A stretch of 64,000 bases of DNA from Phytoseiulus persimilis (taxonomy: Eukaryota; Arthropoda; Arachnida; Mesostigmata; Phytoseiidae), in the NCBI GenBank assembly GCA_037576195.1, contig CM075102.1:5828001-5892000 (forward strand), read 5' to 3'. A model generated the notes under the pieces. The model worked only from the letters and a program-made list of their open reading frames with translations, was not told where the DNA came from and made no database searches. Made by a program: the position numbers and the translations under genes. This document shows, one piece after another, positions 21,436 to 33,173 of the stretch. Within the stretch, counting starts at the first letter, position 1, and every line of letters starts with the position of its first letter.

Positions 21436-24400
21436 CGGGGAGCCAGGCCCACGAACTCTAACAATGTACCTACTAAATCTAGATCCGAATTCAAGAATAA
21501 AGTATGTACATTTGGAATACTAAACATTAATGGAACTAAATTCAATAGAGCCAAATGGGCCTCACTAGAGAGAGACGTATTAACGGGTGGAGGCATCAAC
21601 ATAATGCTTCTATCCGAAACACGCCTAATGAACGACGAATCATGCCCACCCATACAGGGATACCAGTACAGCTACAGCAACCGCAAAGGCAGCCATCGAA
21701 GCTACCCGCACGGGGGGGTCGGTATCCTGACATCCAGCAACCTATGCCAACTATGGGTCGTAAAAGGGGATGACTGGGTGGCACAAGCAACACAAGTGGG
21801 ATCAAATAGATGGATAATTATTTCATACTACATAGCCCACCAGAGCAGAGATCATGGAAAAAAATTCTTTGACTCACTAAAAAACTTCATTAAACAGAGA
21901 TGCACGGACACCGACTGTGTGCTTCTCGGCGGAGATGCAAATGCGCACCTCCAACAACTTGGAGGCGTCAACAACCACAGAGGCAAACTCCTAGAGGACT
22001 TCACCATCGAAGTTGGATACACCATCCTCAACACAACTCAAAAGTGTGAGGGACGTCTAACAAGGGGCAAGTCCGCAATTGACATGATCATAGTCAACGC
22101 TAAAGCGCTTGAGAAAGTCAACTGGATGCATATCGATGAACGTAGAGAAATCACAACAATAAGTGACCATAACCTACTCAGAGTACAGATCGGTATCAAC
22201 CAAGCAGCTCCCTCAACTCAGCCCCGCAAAGTGACGCTGATTGATCCCAAAAGAGCAAGTGCACGGATCTGCGAAGAACTCCAGCAAAAACGGGAGCAAG
22301 CAGAAATCTCGTACGAACAACTGCGTGAAACCATTCACGACAGCATACAACGCACAAGCCGCAAAATAAAACTCAGAGACCGACCAATGGTGTACTCTGA
22401 GCGCATCTCCGAACTTGTTAAAACCCGAAAAATAAAAAACAAACAATGGAGAACAGCCCGCGCTTCTCAATCCGAACCCGACAGAATCAACGCCGAGCTA
22501 GCCTACCGAACAGCGCAGCAAGACGTGAGAGGAGGTCGAGAGAGAAATACACAAGCGAGACTCCAAAACGCTGAATGAAATTCTCTCCGCCCCGAGAAAT
22601 GAGAGGGCCAGGATGTTCTGGCGGTTCGTAAACGGAAACAAACCGAGAACGAGCGGACCACAAAAGATCATCGATAACAGCGGGACAGTAGTACCAACCG
22701 AACTACTCCCGTCGCACCTAACCCAGATTGCCATCGACCTACTAGAGGCAACCCCTATCACACAGCCAACCACTATCTGCAAGATGATACCCAATCCCAC
22801 CGGAATCACCACCAGCGCAGGAGAAATCTCGAAGATTCTCAGCAAACTGAAACCAACAAGCTGTGGATTGGATGACATTCCGGCCAAAATACTAAAAGAG
22901 CTGGACGACCATGGCATAGCCTACATCGAACAGCTCTTCAACGACATATTTGCCGGAAAACACGAGGTTCCGAACGACTGGAGAACAAATAGAGTATCGA
23001 TGATCGAAAAATCGAACTCAAAAAAAAGACAACTCCACACATATCGACCGATTACGATATCGCCGGTCCTATACCGAATCTTCGCGAGAATTCTAGCAAA
23101 TAGAATCTCACAATGGGCTGAAGACAATAGGCTGCTCGGGGAAATGCAAAATGGATTCCGAGTGAATCGCAGAGGCGATGACAACCTATTCGTCCTAACC
23201 ACAGCCATCGAGATGTCCAGGAAAACGAACACCGGACTAACCTGCGCCTTCTTGGACGCAACCAAAGCATTCGACCGAATCGACAGAAACCTACTATGGA
23301 ACATTCTGTCCGAGATGGGAATGAACAATGACTGGATAACGATGCTGCAAGATCTATACTCCTCGAATAAAACAAAAATCATAGAAGGGGAGCATACATC
23401 AGAATGGGTGGAAACCAGCTCCGGCCTAAAGCAGGGCTGCCCCCTCTCCAGCACCCTGTTTATCCTCTACATTTCGGAACTCGAAACCAGGCTCACGCAA
23501 AGTGGAGCAGGCTTCGAAGTCCGAACAAAAAAATGGAGATGGGATCTGAGGGAAAAAGGTTCCTTCAACATCCAAGGTCTCCTATTTGCCGACGACATAG
23601 TCCTGATGGCAAAATCCGCGGGCGAACTGAGGAAGCTACTGTCGATAACGGGCGAATTCGGTACCGAAAGAAAGCTCACCTTCAACCCCGCAAAAAGCGC
23701 CATAGTTACATTCTCGAAATCGAACGATGGCGAACACAGCAACCTAGAAATACAAGGACAGCCCCTCCCAATCGTACGCCAGTATAAGTACCTTGGGATC
23801 ACGCTATCTGATAGCAGAAGATACCTCGACAAACAAGAAGGTATCTGGCAACAACAAGCTACAACTGCCCTTCACAGAATGCACGCCACATCCATGTGGA
23901 GCTTCAACAGATTCGAAATCTCAAAAGCCCAATGGAAAGCGACCGCAGTCGCCAAACTCACATACAGTAACTCGGTGACAGTCACGTCGAAGAAACTACA
24001 GGACCTACTGGAAAAAACTCAACGTGATGCAGGCCGCTGGGCCCTTGGCATATCAGGCTACAAAGTGTCCAAGGAATTCATACTGGGAGAACTTGGATGG
24101 TCCCTATTCGAAGCCAGGGAAGCACAAAGCAAACTCAGATACATGAAACGCATCCAACACATGCCAGATGAGAGATGGCCAAAATCTCTCCTGAACACAA
24201 TGGAGATACTCGGAATACAGACTGAACTCTGCACCCGAACGCAGACACTAAGCCACCAATACGGCTGTGACCGGATCGAGCCACCAACATCGAGTCAAGG
24301 AACACCAGCCCTAAACGCATATAACTCACTGATAAAAAAGAGAGTTAAAGAAATGCAGGAGCACGGCTGGAGGCGAGACATGCTTCTAAAAAACAGCCTA

Positions 24401-24751
24401 AGCCTATACCGCAGGGGTAAAACTTCCCCCGGTACAAGGTCTTACCTCTACGGCAATCGAAGAGGAGATGCTCTACTAGCCCTAGCAAGAGCAGGAATGC
24501 TGCCAACTAGAGGACTTTCCGAACAACAGGGCAACAACACCTGCCCGAGATGCGGCACATACGAAGAGACTGTACAACACATAATCTTCGAATGCAATGA
24601 CGCGTACTACACAGACGATGATTTCCTCAAAGCACTCGGCCTCCCAGAGGAAATGCAAGACCCATCACTAGTGTACAAGACAAAGCTTGCCCTCGAAAAG
24701 TGGGAAAAGGAGACCAAACGATCTGCGGAAGCACCTGAAATGGAAGGCTGA
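21436..24751 (+). pseudogene. LINE ORF2 (endonuclease + reverse transcriptase), one frameshift
   Basis: The endonuclease (about 21490-22200) starts in the frame of ORF1 with FGILNING and continues with LLSETRL, LLGGDANAH and SDHNLL; there is no ATG before 21604, which lies inside the domain. At about 22531 one extra base (within GAGAGGAGG) shifts the frame, so the endonuclease frame stops at 22578 while the downstream frame runs open to 24751. The reverse transcriptase has LDATKAFDRI, GLKQGCPLSSTLF and the catalytic LLFADDIV. A zinc knuckle near the C-terminus reads CPRCGTYEETVQHIIFEC. Except for the frameshift everything is intact, so the copy is young. It acts in the nucleus by target-primed reverse transcription. 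Confidence 0.88.
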
Positions 24752-24822
24752 CTCGAACAGAATGTAAACCTGTACATATCTCAATCCGAGTCAAGATCAA
24801 TAAACCCATACCCATACCATGA

Positions 24823-25348
24823 TTTTTTGAGGGGCCTCTCAAGCCAACCTCGAGAGGGGAAAACTCGAATGGAAGGTTCACAGTTCTCACCGGACAACTG
24901 TGAATCTCCTATTCGTTAAAAACCCCCCTCGTCTTTTTTGGACCCATCGTGTTCGAAGACCTTCCAACCAGGTACAACATAACTCAAAGGACCTCAAGCA
25001 CGTGAAGTTCTTCCTCCCATGTACCCTAGAAACCGACCCGTCAACAATCGACTTAGGGATTCAATTATGATTCAAGAGCCTAGTCACTGCTGACCGAATT
25101 TGGATATGTTTCTGACGAACTCGTTTTCGATACGAGAACTTCATACGGAATTTCTTCTCCTGTACACTGGCGAACTAAGCCTCAAACGCAGCTTGGTCAT
25201 CCGCTCGCAAACGGGCCACTGTACCAGCATCCGTACCAACGATCTTTTCCGCCTCCTAGAAATATGGTTCAGAATGACTGGATTGCCATCGGAATGATCC
25301 AAAACTCAATCCCTAGGTTGAATGACTCCGATTTCATCTTACTGCGAA
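24823..25348. other. Putative Helentron end and flank
   Basis: Holds the second CCTCGAGAGGGGAAAA and a hairpin TTCACAGTT...AACTGTGAA (24877-24904). No coding domain seen. Confidence 0.4.
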
Positions 25349-26518
25349 TCAACTCACTCTATCGAAAACAGTACACCACATATCTTGTGTTTCATCATGA
25401 ATCAAAACCTTCAGAAGAAACCGCGATCTATAACTGTCGTGGGTCTTTTTACACTTGACGCAGTTCCATTTCCCATCTTCCGACCGATGGACCTTTTTTG
25501 AGCAATTATCTGAAAGGCAAGACTCATACAAAGCAGTACCGATGTTGATGTTTGAAATTTGAATATCATTGTGAAACACGTAGTTGTTAGATGTGACATT
25601 CTGAGTCAATAATGTCAAAAATGAAGTCGAATTCTCCACAGCAACCGGGTTCACTCGACGCGCTTCTGACGTAACCGCACATCTGGCTAACCACCATTTC
25701 CGTAGTTCCCGTCCTCTTTCTGTTTGAGGATCTGTTTCAGTCACGGTGACATCAATCAAAATGAGGGTCTTTGTACCCTCATACTCGGACGTCTTACATT
25801 TCTCGACGGATAATATCGTCCCCGCGACAGGTTGCAGTTTTTCTGCGTTCTCATTCCAAATCACCAATCCGATGGGACATTCGGTCTCATCAACGAGACA
25901 TATCTCCCTCTTTTGCAGTGCTCTGTTATCTTTCTTACGGAACACAGTCTGTGATTCTCCAGTATGACTCACGACTCCGACGACATTCACAATCTGATTC
26001 TCCGTTCCATCTTGGACGCTTTTCAGAGACGCAAAAACTGGTGCTGCATTGACGATCACTATACTGGAATTAGACTGTCTCACGCATGTTGCCCTCGTTA
26101 ATATGATCTCAAACGTATTCGATGTATTGTTGTATCTAGATGCTTTGCTACACTTGAAATAACTTATTTCTAGCATACATCCGGGCTAGATGACGTCAAA
26201 AAATTTATCGCATTCAGCCCCGAAAGCTGTAATCTGAACTTCGGAAAATTCATCAGCGACAATCGCTGAGAAAAGTTTCCCTTCACCGTTATACTTCTTC
26301 CAAGTTTTAACGTTCGATTTCGAGACAACCGAAACGCAAATTGACTCTGAATAGAATCGAGCTGTCAGATTATTCGTGTTCAACTCCCTGTCGGTCTTTG
26401 AGGCTTTCGCCTGACTTGAATCCTGCGAGGAAGTCTCGGACGACTTTCGTTTGACCTGCCCCGGCGGTTTGGGTCCGGAATGCCGAAAACCCGGAATACC
26501 GAAAACCCGAAATACCAA
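25349..26518 (-). pseudogene. RPA70-like single-strand DNA-binding protein, one in-frame stop
   Basis: Two open stretches in one frame (26518-26189 and 26185-25349) are separated only by a TAG at 26186-26188. The first has the OB-fold A signature of replication protein A large subunit (NVKTWKKYNGEGKLFSAIV, FGAECDKFFDVI). The second carries OB-fold B and then a zinc ribbon of DBD-C type (CLSDNCSKK, WNCVKCKKTH). The N-terminal residues FRVFGIPGFRHSG are encoded by a local simple repeat. RPA-like genes are known passengers of Helitrons, and this one lies in the same orientation beside the Helentron, though outside its proposed end. It could also be a decaying host paralogue. The C-terminus is probably incomplete. 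Confidence 0.75.
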
Positions 26519-26550
26519 ACGCCCTGAATCCCGAAAACCCGGAATGCCGA
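26461..26550. repeat. GA-rich simple repeat, left arm of an inverted pair
   Basis: Repeats of CCGAAAACCCGGAATNCC. The reverse complement (GGGTTTTCGGNATTTCGG-like) is found at 27303-27392, about 850 bp away. The pair could mark ends of a small element or be independent simple repeats. Confidence 0.6.
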
Positions 26551-27302
26551 AAGGTGTTCCCCTCCCGTCGGAGAGCAGCTGAGACTTCTATGTCGAGCGC
26601 CGAGCCCGGCCGTGGAGGCTTACTCGAAAGCATTGACATTCACGGAGGACTGCCGGAATCATTCGCCGGAGCCTACCCGGATCATTCGGGAGCCGTTGTA
26701 TGCTGGGTTGAGCCAAGCAAGGTTGTCAGGAATCTTGGGAATGTTATGACAGTCCTCGAAAGTTCGAGATTCTTTGATGAATGCCAGTCCTGATAAGCCT
26801 GCTCTGCCCGGTTAACTTGGCGAAACTTGAAGTCGAATTTTCGGAAGAGCTCGCCTTGTTCCGTACAAGAGTGGCTGATTGACCACGAAAAGCCCATACA
26901 CGAGGCCATCTGAATCTGAAATCCTCATCTGTTCCCTTCAATCGTATCTGGTTGTATACGGAACCCGTGCCGGCGCTCGTTTGACGATCAACGTCAGCGC
27001 TGAATTGAGAACAGCATTGCAGATCTGGGAGCTATGCGCGGTTTCAAATAGGTTTTGGGTTGGTAGTGAAACGGGACCTCTTCGACCTCCGGGACCCACC
27101 AGCGAAGCGGGTCCCCGACTGTTCTCGTATATGTGAGCGGCTGCTGTATGTTGGATACGATTTATGAGGAGACTTGCTCACAGATTCGGATTTGAACCGT
27201 TCTGGAATCTATGGATGTTAGTGAGCGCCGTCGAATCCAATTTCATAGCTGGAATCCGCACTCGGCATAGAAGCCTCGGTTGATGTAACACGAGACCAAA
27301 AT

Positions 27303-27392
27303 GATTTTCGGTATTTCGGGTTTTCGAGATTTCGAGCGTTCGTTATTTCGGGTTTTCGTTATTTTGGGTTTTCGGGATTCCGGGTGCACACC
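27303..27392. repeat. TTTCGGG simple repeat, right arm of an inverted pair
   Basis: Runs of TTTTCGGTATTTCGGG and TTCGTTATTTCGGG ending in GGGATTCCGGGTGCACACC. Complementary to the repeat at 26461-26550. Confidence 0.6.
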
Positions 27393-27538
27393 GCCCCGGC
27401 ATTCCAAACACAAAGACTGACAGTGGTTCAGAACGACCGAGTATCTGTCAGACTCTCAGTCTTTCACAACCACCTACAGATTTCGTTCTCAACGAAATCA
27501 GCGGAGTCTCATGAAAACCTGTCAGGTTATTATAATCT

Positions 27539-27967
27539 GTGTTCAACTTTCTTCCAGAAGCGAATATGAAGAATATAACAGAATTAATTCAGAATCATCG
27601 CTCATTCACACAGCAGAAAACAGTTCACCTTCACTGGAAACTTGATTCGATCATCTCAAAATATTCCTTCAGAGAATTTTTGTCACCGAACATTCGAGAC
27701 CAAGCACCCTCATCATATAAAATCACCCTCTCATTGACCAATTCTCAACGACGAAATGCCTCCATGGAGGCATCGTTCCACCTCCGACCGGCGACCCCCC
27801 CCCCCCCGAGGCAATCCTCTCCAGAATATGGATGGAGTCGGAGAGGAATTTACGAGCGCCGGGGGACGAGACGATCCGGCACGTCACCATCGCCAACAAC
27901 AGAGGGGTACCCGTTGAAGCAACACTCATCTTCCGGGTACCCCTCCCCCAAAATAAATAACATATAA
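27539..27967 (+). other. Open frame without recognised domain; C13 run inside
   Basis: 142 open codons, the second half Ser/Pro/Arg-rich. The run of 13 C at about 27791 encodes prolines and makes the frame prone to slippage. No homology recognised, so I do not call it a gene. The flank to 28085 is AT-rich and featureless. Confidence 0.25.
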
Positions 27968-28085
27968 TAACCGCTCATTCGCCATTTCCCTTGTTCGCCA
28001 TAGGAGTTTCTTCCCAATTCACACCCACGAAACGAGCTCTAGCACAAACGGAAAGAATGTTACTTTGATGAGCAAGTATGGGTAT

Positions 28086-28500
28086 TGTAAGACTGCCGGA
28101 TCGTGGGGGTTTCACTCGCTGTATTCGCTGGCTCATCAAATGTTGACCGGGTACCTGTTCTCTCTCTATGATCAACTTCTAATTCTCCTTCCCAATTCCG
28201 CCCTCGCACCATCTTCTCCGAGATGGCCGGGGCGCTCTCTAGCGGTGGCGGGAACAATGCGCGATACCCAGAGTTGGAACTACATGGGGCGAGATCATTT
28301 ACAATCTTACAATATTTAATGATAATTTCCTCTCTAACTTCCCATTCCAAGTATATTGGACGAGACCCTAGCTAAGAGCCAGTGGTGAGGCTGATCTATG
28401 CGACATTACTCATGCTCCTCCAGTTCTTCCTTTGTGTCTAGTATCATCTTCGAAGTACTGTCCTCGTTGAATCCAAGCCTCTTCCAGATCCCCTTCCCTA
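28086..28500 (-). repeat. 3' LTR
   Basis: Minus-strand reading starts TAGGGAAGG and ends TTACA. The integrase ORF stops inside it, as in many gypsy elements. Confidence 0.65.
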
Positions 28501-28976
28501 TTCTTTCTATCTCTTTCTTGGATCGCTGGATCAATCGGTGCCGGATCGGTGTGTGCTGGGTCACTCTGTGCTAGGTCAATCTTTCGGGCCGGTTCTGCAG
28601 TGCTGTCGGCTTCTGCGATCTGTTCGTCTTGATGAGCTGGGTTTGCTTGGCTTTCTGCAGTTACTACTATTTTCAGGCGTGAAGAGTGGACCACATGCGG
28701 TTTCGTTCTTGTTCCCGGTAGTTTCGCCCCGGGCTCGGGGATGATCAAAAACGTTTCCGCAACTTTTTGCTCGCCTATCCTAAACGGTCCGAAGAAGGGG
28801 CTTTGTAGTTTGTCCGACTGGCCGACATTCCGTAGCGGTACGTGGAGCCAAACCAAATCTCCGGGCTGGAATGGTCTTCGGAATTGCTGGGGCATGCTTG
28901 GTCTCTTGTACGCCGCGGCTTGGTCATAAGGCGAGATCTGGTATTGGGGTTCCATACCTGTTGCTAGCCCTAACAC
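28410..28976 (-). pseudogene. Gypsy integrase C-terminal fragment
   Basis: 188 open codons starting inside the integrase: FQPGDLVWLHVPLRNVGQS, KLQSPFFGPFRI and PHVVHSSRLK are the C-terminal GPF/Y-type module that binds DNA. An acidic disordered tail rich in DPA repeats follows. Protease, RT, RNase H and the integrase catalytic core are deleted. Confidence 0.8.
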
Positions 28977-28985
28977 GTGGTCGTG

Positions 28986-29249
28986 CTAGTCGTACGGTGC
29001 TGCTGGGTCTTGTTGGAAGGCCGGTTCTTGAGCTGGATCGGTGAACCCATGCTCGGCCACGGCCACTGCCTGAGCGATGTCTTCCTCGTAACTTTGTGAG
29101 GGATCCGGGTTGGGCTGGATCCCTGCGCTGGACCGTGCGCGTTTCTTCGGCGAGGTCTTTGGTGGCGACTTGAACGTCGTCATTCCGTAGGGTGGCTCGA
29201 ACTCGCAATCTCCACCACTTGTAAAACTGCCGGATCGTGGGGGTTTCAC
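28986..29249 (-). pseudogene. Gag-like N-terminal fragment
   Basis: 87 open codons beginning at the LTR edge, with a basic patch (KTSPKKRAR) and an acidic second half. Position right after the primer-binding site suggests gag. It stops just before the integrase fragment, marking the internal deletion near 28.98 kb. Confidence 0.5.
29200..29217 (-). other. Putative primer-binding site
   Basis: Minus-strand TGGTGGAGATTGCGAGTT two bases after the LTR end; the complement ends in CCA like a tRNA 3' end. The tRNA was not identified. Confidence 0.5.
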
Positions 29250-29681
29250 TCGCTTTACTCGCTGGCTCCTCGAATCTTGACCGGGTATCGCGGATGCGAC
29301 CGATCTCGACGGAGTGTACCGAAAAAGTGACTCTCTGTTCTCTCTCTATGATCAACTTCTAATTCTTCTTTCCGATTCCGCCCTCGCACCATCTTCTCCA
29401 AAATGGCCGGGGCGCTCTCTAGCGGTGGCGGGAACAATGAGCGATACCTAGAGTTGGAGCTACATGGGGCGAGATCGTTTACAACACCTACAATATTTAA
29501 TGATCATTTCCTCTCTATCTTCCCATTCCAAGTATCTTGGAGGAGACCCTAGCTAAGAGGCAGTGGTGTGGCTGATCTATGCGACATAACTCATACTCCT
29601 CCAGTCCTTCCTTTGTGTCTAGTATCATCTTTAAAGTACTGTCCTCGTTGAATCCAAGCCTCTTCCAGGTCTCCTTCCCTA
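29220..29681 (-). repeat. 5' LTR
   Basis: Aligns with 28086-28500 along its full length, apart from an extra segment around 29290-29337. Confidence 0.65.
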
Positions 29682-31140
29682 CATTGATCGGTTTGGAACA
29701 CGACGATGGTATCACCGTGTATCATCATTCTCTGAAGGAGTATTTTGAGATGATCGAAACATCTTTCCATACAAACGTTCCATAAGAGGCTGAGTTGAAG
29801 TTCCACACCCTGGAACTGACGTCGTCCACCACGGTTCCACCAATTGGATTTTGCTCCTCGTGGCTGTGCCCGTCGAGGCAATGTCCACTCCTTTGCCTGA
29901 ATTTAATCTGTATCCGGACTTGACGTACGGTTCCTCACTATTTCTCACGCCCCGGTTCAGCCACAGGTTGAATTGGATTTTGCTTCTCGAGATTTTGTCC
30001 ATGGAGGCAATGTCGCCGCGTGATGAGCATTCTTTCAAAAAAACACTATCACTTCATTGTCATTGACTAATGACAAGACACCGAGCTTACCACTCGCTTT
30101 ACCACTCGAAATTCAACTTGAATTCAAATTTCCCTCGCTTCCACAAAAACCTTAAAGGCCTCCCGCTGCGATTTTTTCGTTCCGATTTTTTCGTTCCACT
30201 CCCAGTTACACCCTAGTAAACACGCCCGAAGAAAAGCGCGTTTCTGCGCTAATAATTGGGAAAACGGCTGGACGATGGACATACGATACGATGGGATATC
30301 TTTGGGCGATCGCGGATCGGGATTCTCATTATGAGAGAGTGACCAGCGCGACCCGCCGCGCTCCCCCATCCCCGCCCTCCCCAATGGGGAGGCTCTCCCA
30401 GCAACTTTGTGTCTTGGAATTGTTTAGAATTGCTGAGATCGGTTCCCGGTTCCTTCTAACTCAGCGACGCAGGGTCCACTAGGGTTCACCGAGATACTCC
30501 AGGCTTAATAAAATCATCCCTCGTGCCCGATTCCCTGGAGCCAGAAATATTCACCTGTTTCGCTCACAGCGGGGGTTTCTTCGTTTGACCCGGATTTCGT
30601 AGATTGGGTCTTGCCGGTGCAAAGAGGCACAAGCAAGTTAACGATGAGTCATGATTGACGAAAAGTCAAGACAAGATTGCACCGAGGAGAGTCGACCGCG
30701 ATCAGTGAGTTCCGGAATTGGAATATTCGGAGCATGCTCCACTCAGCTTCTTGCGTCTTATCGTTGACATCGCTATGTACCCGAATGATGGTTCTTTCCA
30801 GAAGCATCGTTCCGTCCCTGGGAGCCTTTTGCGACAAATTCAAACACCCGGAGAACGCAATCGAGCTTCTGCTCCACAACGCGAACATGACCGCCGCTGA
30901 CTGCATCAGAAACCTCTGGGGAGTCAAGCCTCTACCCATGGAATCCGATTGAGTTCCGAAAGATCTCGAGGAAATCTTCACGTTCGACTCCTTTGATCAT
31001 CGGGCGATCTGAGAACGGGACCTTGAAGTCATACTGGAGAGAGACTTCATTTTTTCAAAGGAGTCCTCAAACCATTTGAGCCATAGGTTTTTTTTTGGGG
31101 TATTGTCTATATGAGCCCCACACTCCAGCTGAATTTTCCA
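29682..31140. other. No gene recognised
   Basis: A 45-bp phrase (GGATTTTGCT...GAGGCAATGTC) occurs twice at about 29849 and 29976. An open frame of 91 codons at 30677-30952 (plus) has no recognisable domain. Otherwise featureless. Confidence 0.4.
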
Positions 31141-31149
31141 TTCTTCTGG

Positions 31150-31285
31150 GTCGTGCGTACATTTTCTTATGGCATTTTTTCCTATGGCTCTTCTACCCCC
31201 CCCCCCCCCCATTTTCATTTTTTTCGCACTCACGGTTCCTTTTGCAAACCATAGAGTCTACCCTTTGTGAGTTGTTCAACAAAGA
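31150..31285 (-). repeat. Gypsy fragment homologous to the 40.1-kb RT upstream region
   Basis: ATGGCTCTTC then a poly-C run, CGCAC(T/C)CACGGTTCCTT, TAGAG and TGTGAGTTGTTC align in order with 40127-40215 and 42469-42557. This unrelated location shows that the sequence across the 37.9-44.3 kb tandem junction is natural to the retroelement. Confidence 0.6.
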
Positions 31286-31462
31286 AAAAAGAAGGGAAAT
31301 ACGACGGAAAGTACGCCGTTAAGATCACTCAATGCCAACTCTCCAGCTATTGGAACGCTGGTCACATGGGATTCCGCCGCAGTGGAGAGGGACAACGTCA
31401 TCAGCGTCGTTGATGACCGAGCGGTTAGCGCATTTTGAATTTCGGGTAACGGATGGTGCAAT

Positions 31463-33173
31463 ATGAATAATCGCGTCGGATATCGTTTTAATTTATGCGA
31501 TGGAGCTCACTTCGGGCACTTCGTGTGGTGTGACTCCGAGGGAGAGTACGAGATAGACGGTCGGAGAGGATTCTCAGAATATTTTTTCCACCGCGAGCGA
31601 CTTCACAAAGACGGTGCATACACGATACGGTGCAAGAAATGGAAAGCGTGAGTTATTTATGCCGCGTACGTCCCCTCGCAGATCCAATGGCGAGGTTGGG
31701 TGGCCCATTCTATTCCTGTTCGCACATCCTGGAATCACCGTTTCTAAGGTATCAGTTTTTCTTCAGTCCGACGAAATGTCCAGTGAGAGGCAAGATAACG
31801 GATGAAGGTGTGGTAACTAGGATCACGGGGATCCACAATCATTGGGCGGAGCACAACGGCCAAGGACATGCGGTATTCACATCTCGAGCTAGGTGGATCC
31901 GTTCCCTGAATGACGATCACTACCAGGCTCCAATGAATGCCATCCGGAAGCAACGAAGGGAGTGCGTACAGTCCATCCGTGATCCCATATAACTCGGTGT
32001 AGAAGTCATGAGATTCACCCCAATTGTGTTAGCCTGATGCGTATTCCTAAGATAATTTCCCAAACCAGATTACCGATGGCGGCTGCGAGGCAAATCCACT
32101 TGCTCAGTCACATAAGGAGTGGCCGACGCCACCGCGCACGGAAACGGCCTACCCCTGTTCGCACCCCCGAGCGACTCCATGAGGTGATAGCAGCGAAAAG
32201 TGTGCCGGATTACACTGTCACCAAAGATGGTGAACGACTGCTGAGCTTCTTCTGTGGCGGGACCCAAACGGTGATTTTGACAACCAGAAGGCAGCTTGAC
32301 TTACTGCCGCATTCAGCCGAAATCCAAGCGGATGCTACATACAAAGTTGTCAGAAGAACACCCTTCCGCCAGCTCTTCACGATTCATTCAAATTGGAACG
32401 GCTATGTAAGTAGGGAAATGGCGTTTAACTTTCGTTTTCTTCGGTATTGCAATCTTGGAGTATGTGAGCTCTATTTGAACGAGCTCAATTCGATGAACTC
32501 CAGGTCGGGATCGTCGTTGTTGCACTGATGAAGTCTCGCTCAGCGGAAGCATACAGAGAGGTTTTCCGCTTCCTCAAGAACGAGACTCATGGCGACGTTT
32601 CTTCATACATGGGGGACTTCGACGAGGCCATGCGTTCGGCAGCTTATTTCACTACTCTAAAGCCCTCACGCCCCGTGCGAGCTCCAGCCGGGTGGGCTTT
32701 GCGAAACAACTCCGACAACCTGGAGAGATCTTAAGCTGTTGGCGTTCATCGCGCTCCCTCTGCTGCCGCCCGATGAAATTCTCCCCTGCTTTGAAGAGCT
32801 TGCCAACGAGGTTTTGGCTATCAGCCCGCAGGTGAGCCTGATTCATACAGTCCGGCTCCATGACAGTCATTCCAGAAGACGGCAATTTCACTCCGGCGAC
32901 GTACCCTTGCCATTCTCAATCACACCTCAGACACGTTCGACATTACAGTTTCAGCCCTTCATAGCTTACATGAGAACACATTGGTCGCGGAAGATCGGTC
33001 CAAGAGAGCTTTCCCTGTTCAGAGTGATAAACCGAACCAACAATTTCGTCGAGGCGAGCAACTGCAAATTGAAGCGCGAACTTTCAGGCATCAAGGACGG
33101 AAAATTGGGGGAGCTCGATTTTTTGGCAAAAAAAAAGTTGTCGGATCGGCCCGGAAAGGTCATTGTCGGATAG
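31463..33173 (+). pseudogene. MULE transposase C, degenerate, no protease
   Basis: Same exon plan as the intact copy at 8.45 kb. Exon 1 (31463-31648) is the FLYWCH half with FGHFVWCDSEGEYEIDG; a GTGAGT donor follows and exon 2 resumes at about 31756 (KCPVRGKITDEG). The catalytic domain has Asp in QADATYK and Asp in YMGDFDEAM, but about 13 residues and the frame are lost directly after at about 32640. The next exons (PLLPPDEILP, then INRTNNFVEASN) keep the Glu but lack the WH pair. Sequence similarity ends near 33.1 kb; the last exons and any protease domain are absent. Confidence 0.8.

Larger units (their letters stand above)
20355..24822 (+). mobile_element. Non-LTR retrotransposon (LINE), 5' truncated, near complete
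   Basis: ORF1 (SGNH-like), EEP endonuclease and reverse transcriptase in order on the plus strand. The 3' end has AATAAACCCATACCCATACC, that is a polyadenylation-like word running into a CCCATA microsatellite. The 5' end lacks the first SGNH block, so the copy is 5' truncated. The clade is not certain: the SGNH ORF1 suggests CR1/L2-like elements and the C-terminal zinc knuckle is shared with several clades. Related fragments occur at 4.1-4.9, 47.1-47.8, 50.1-50.5 and 51.0-52.8 kb. Confidence 0.85.
13488..24940 (-). mobile_element. Helentron (Rep-helicase-endonuclease), nested by a LINE and a small insertion
   Basis: The coding core (19461 to 13757, minus) has the Rep/HUH, Pif1 helicase and C-terminal endonuclease order that defines Helentrons. 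Ends are tentative. The 16-mer CCTCGAGAGGGGAAAA occurs in the same orientation at about 13507 and 24851, each followed within about 85 bp by a TAAAACCCCC-like run. A 9-bp-stem hairpin lies at 24877-24904 and a GGGGG/CCCCC hairpin at about 13488-13507. If both are element ends, the LINE at 20.36-24.82 kb is inserted in the Helentron 5' region. Confidence 0.5.
28086..29681 (-). mobile_element. Ty3/gypsy LTR element, internally deleted (LTR-gag start-integrase end-LTR)
   Basis: Two direct repeats of 415 and 462 bp (28086-28500 and 29220-29681), over 85% identical by eye, enclose only the first 88 codons of a gag-like ORF joined to an integrase C-terminus. The 5' LTR is the right one because coding is on the minus strand. 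A primer-binding site starting TGGTGGAG lies two bases inside it. The right LTR has about 47 extra bases. No target duplication is visible, so the ends may be recombined. Confidence 0.7.

Noticed and set aside
27791-27803. Poly-C run as a programmed frameshift site
   Set aside because: The frames on either side show no recognised coding sequence, so there is nothing to connect.
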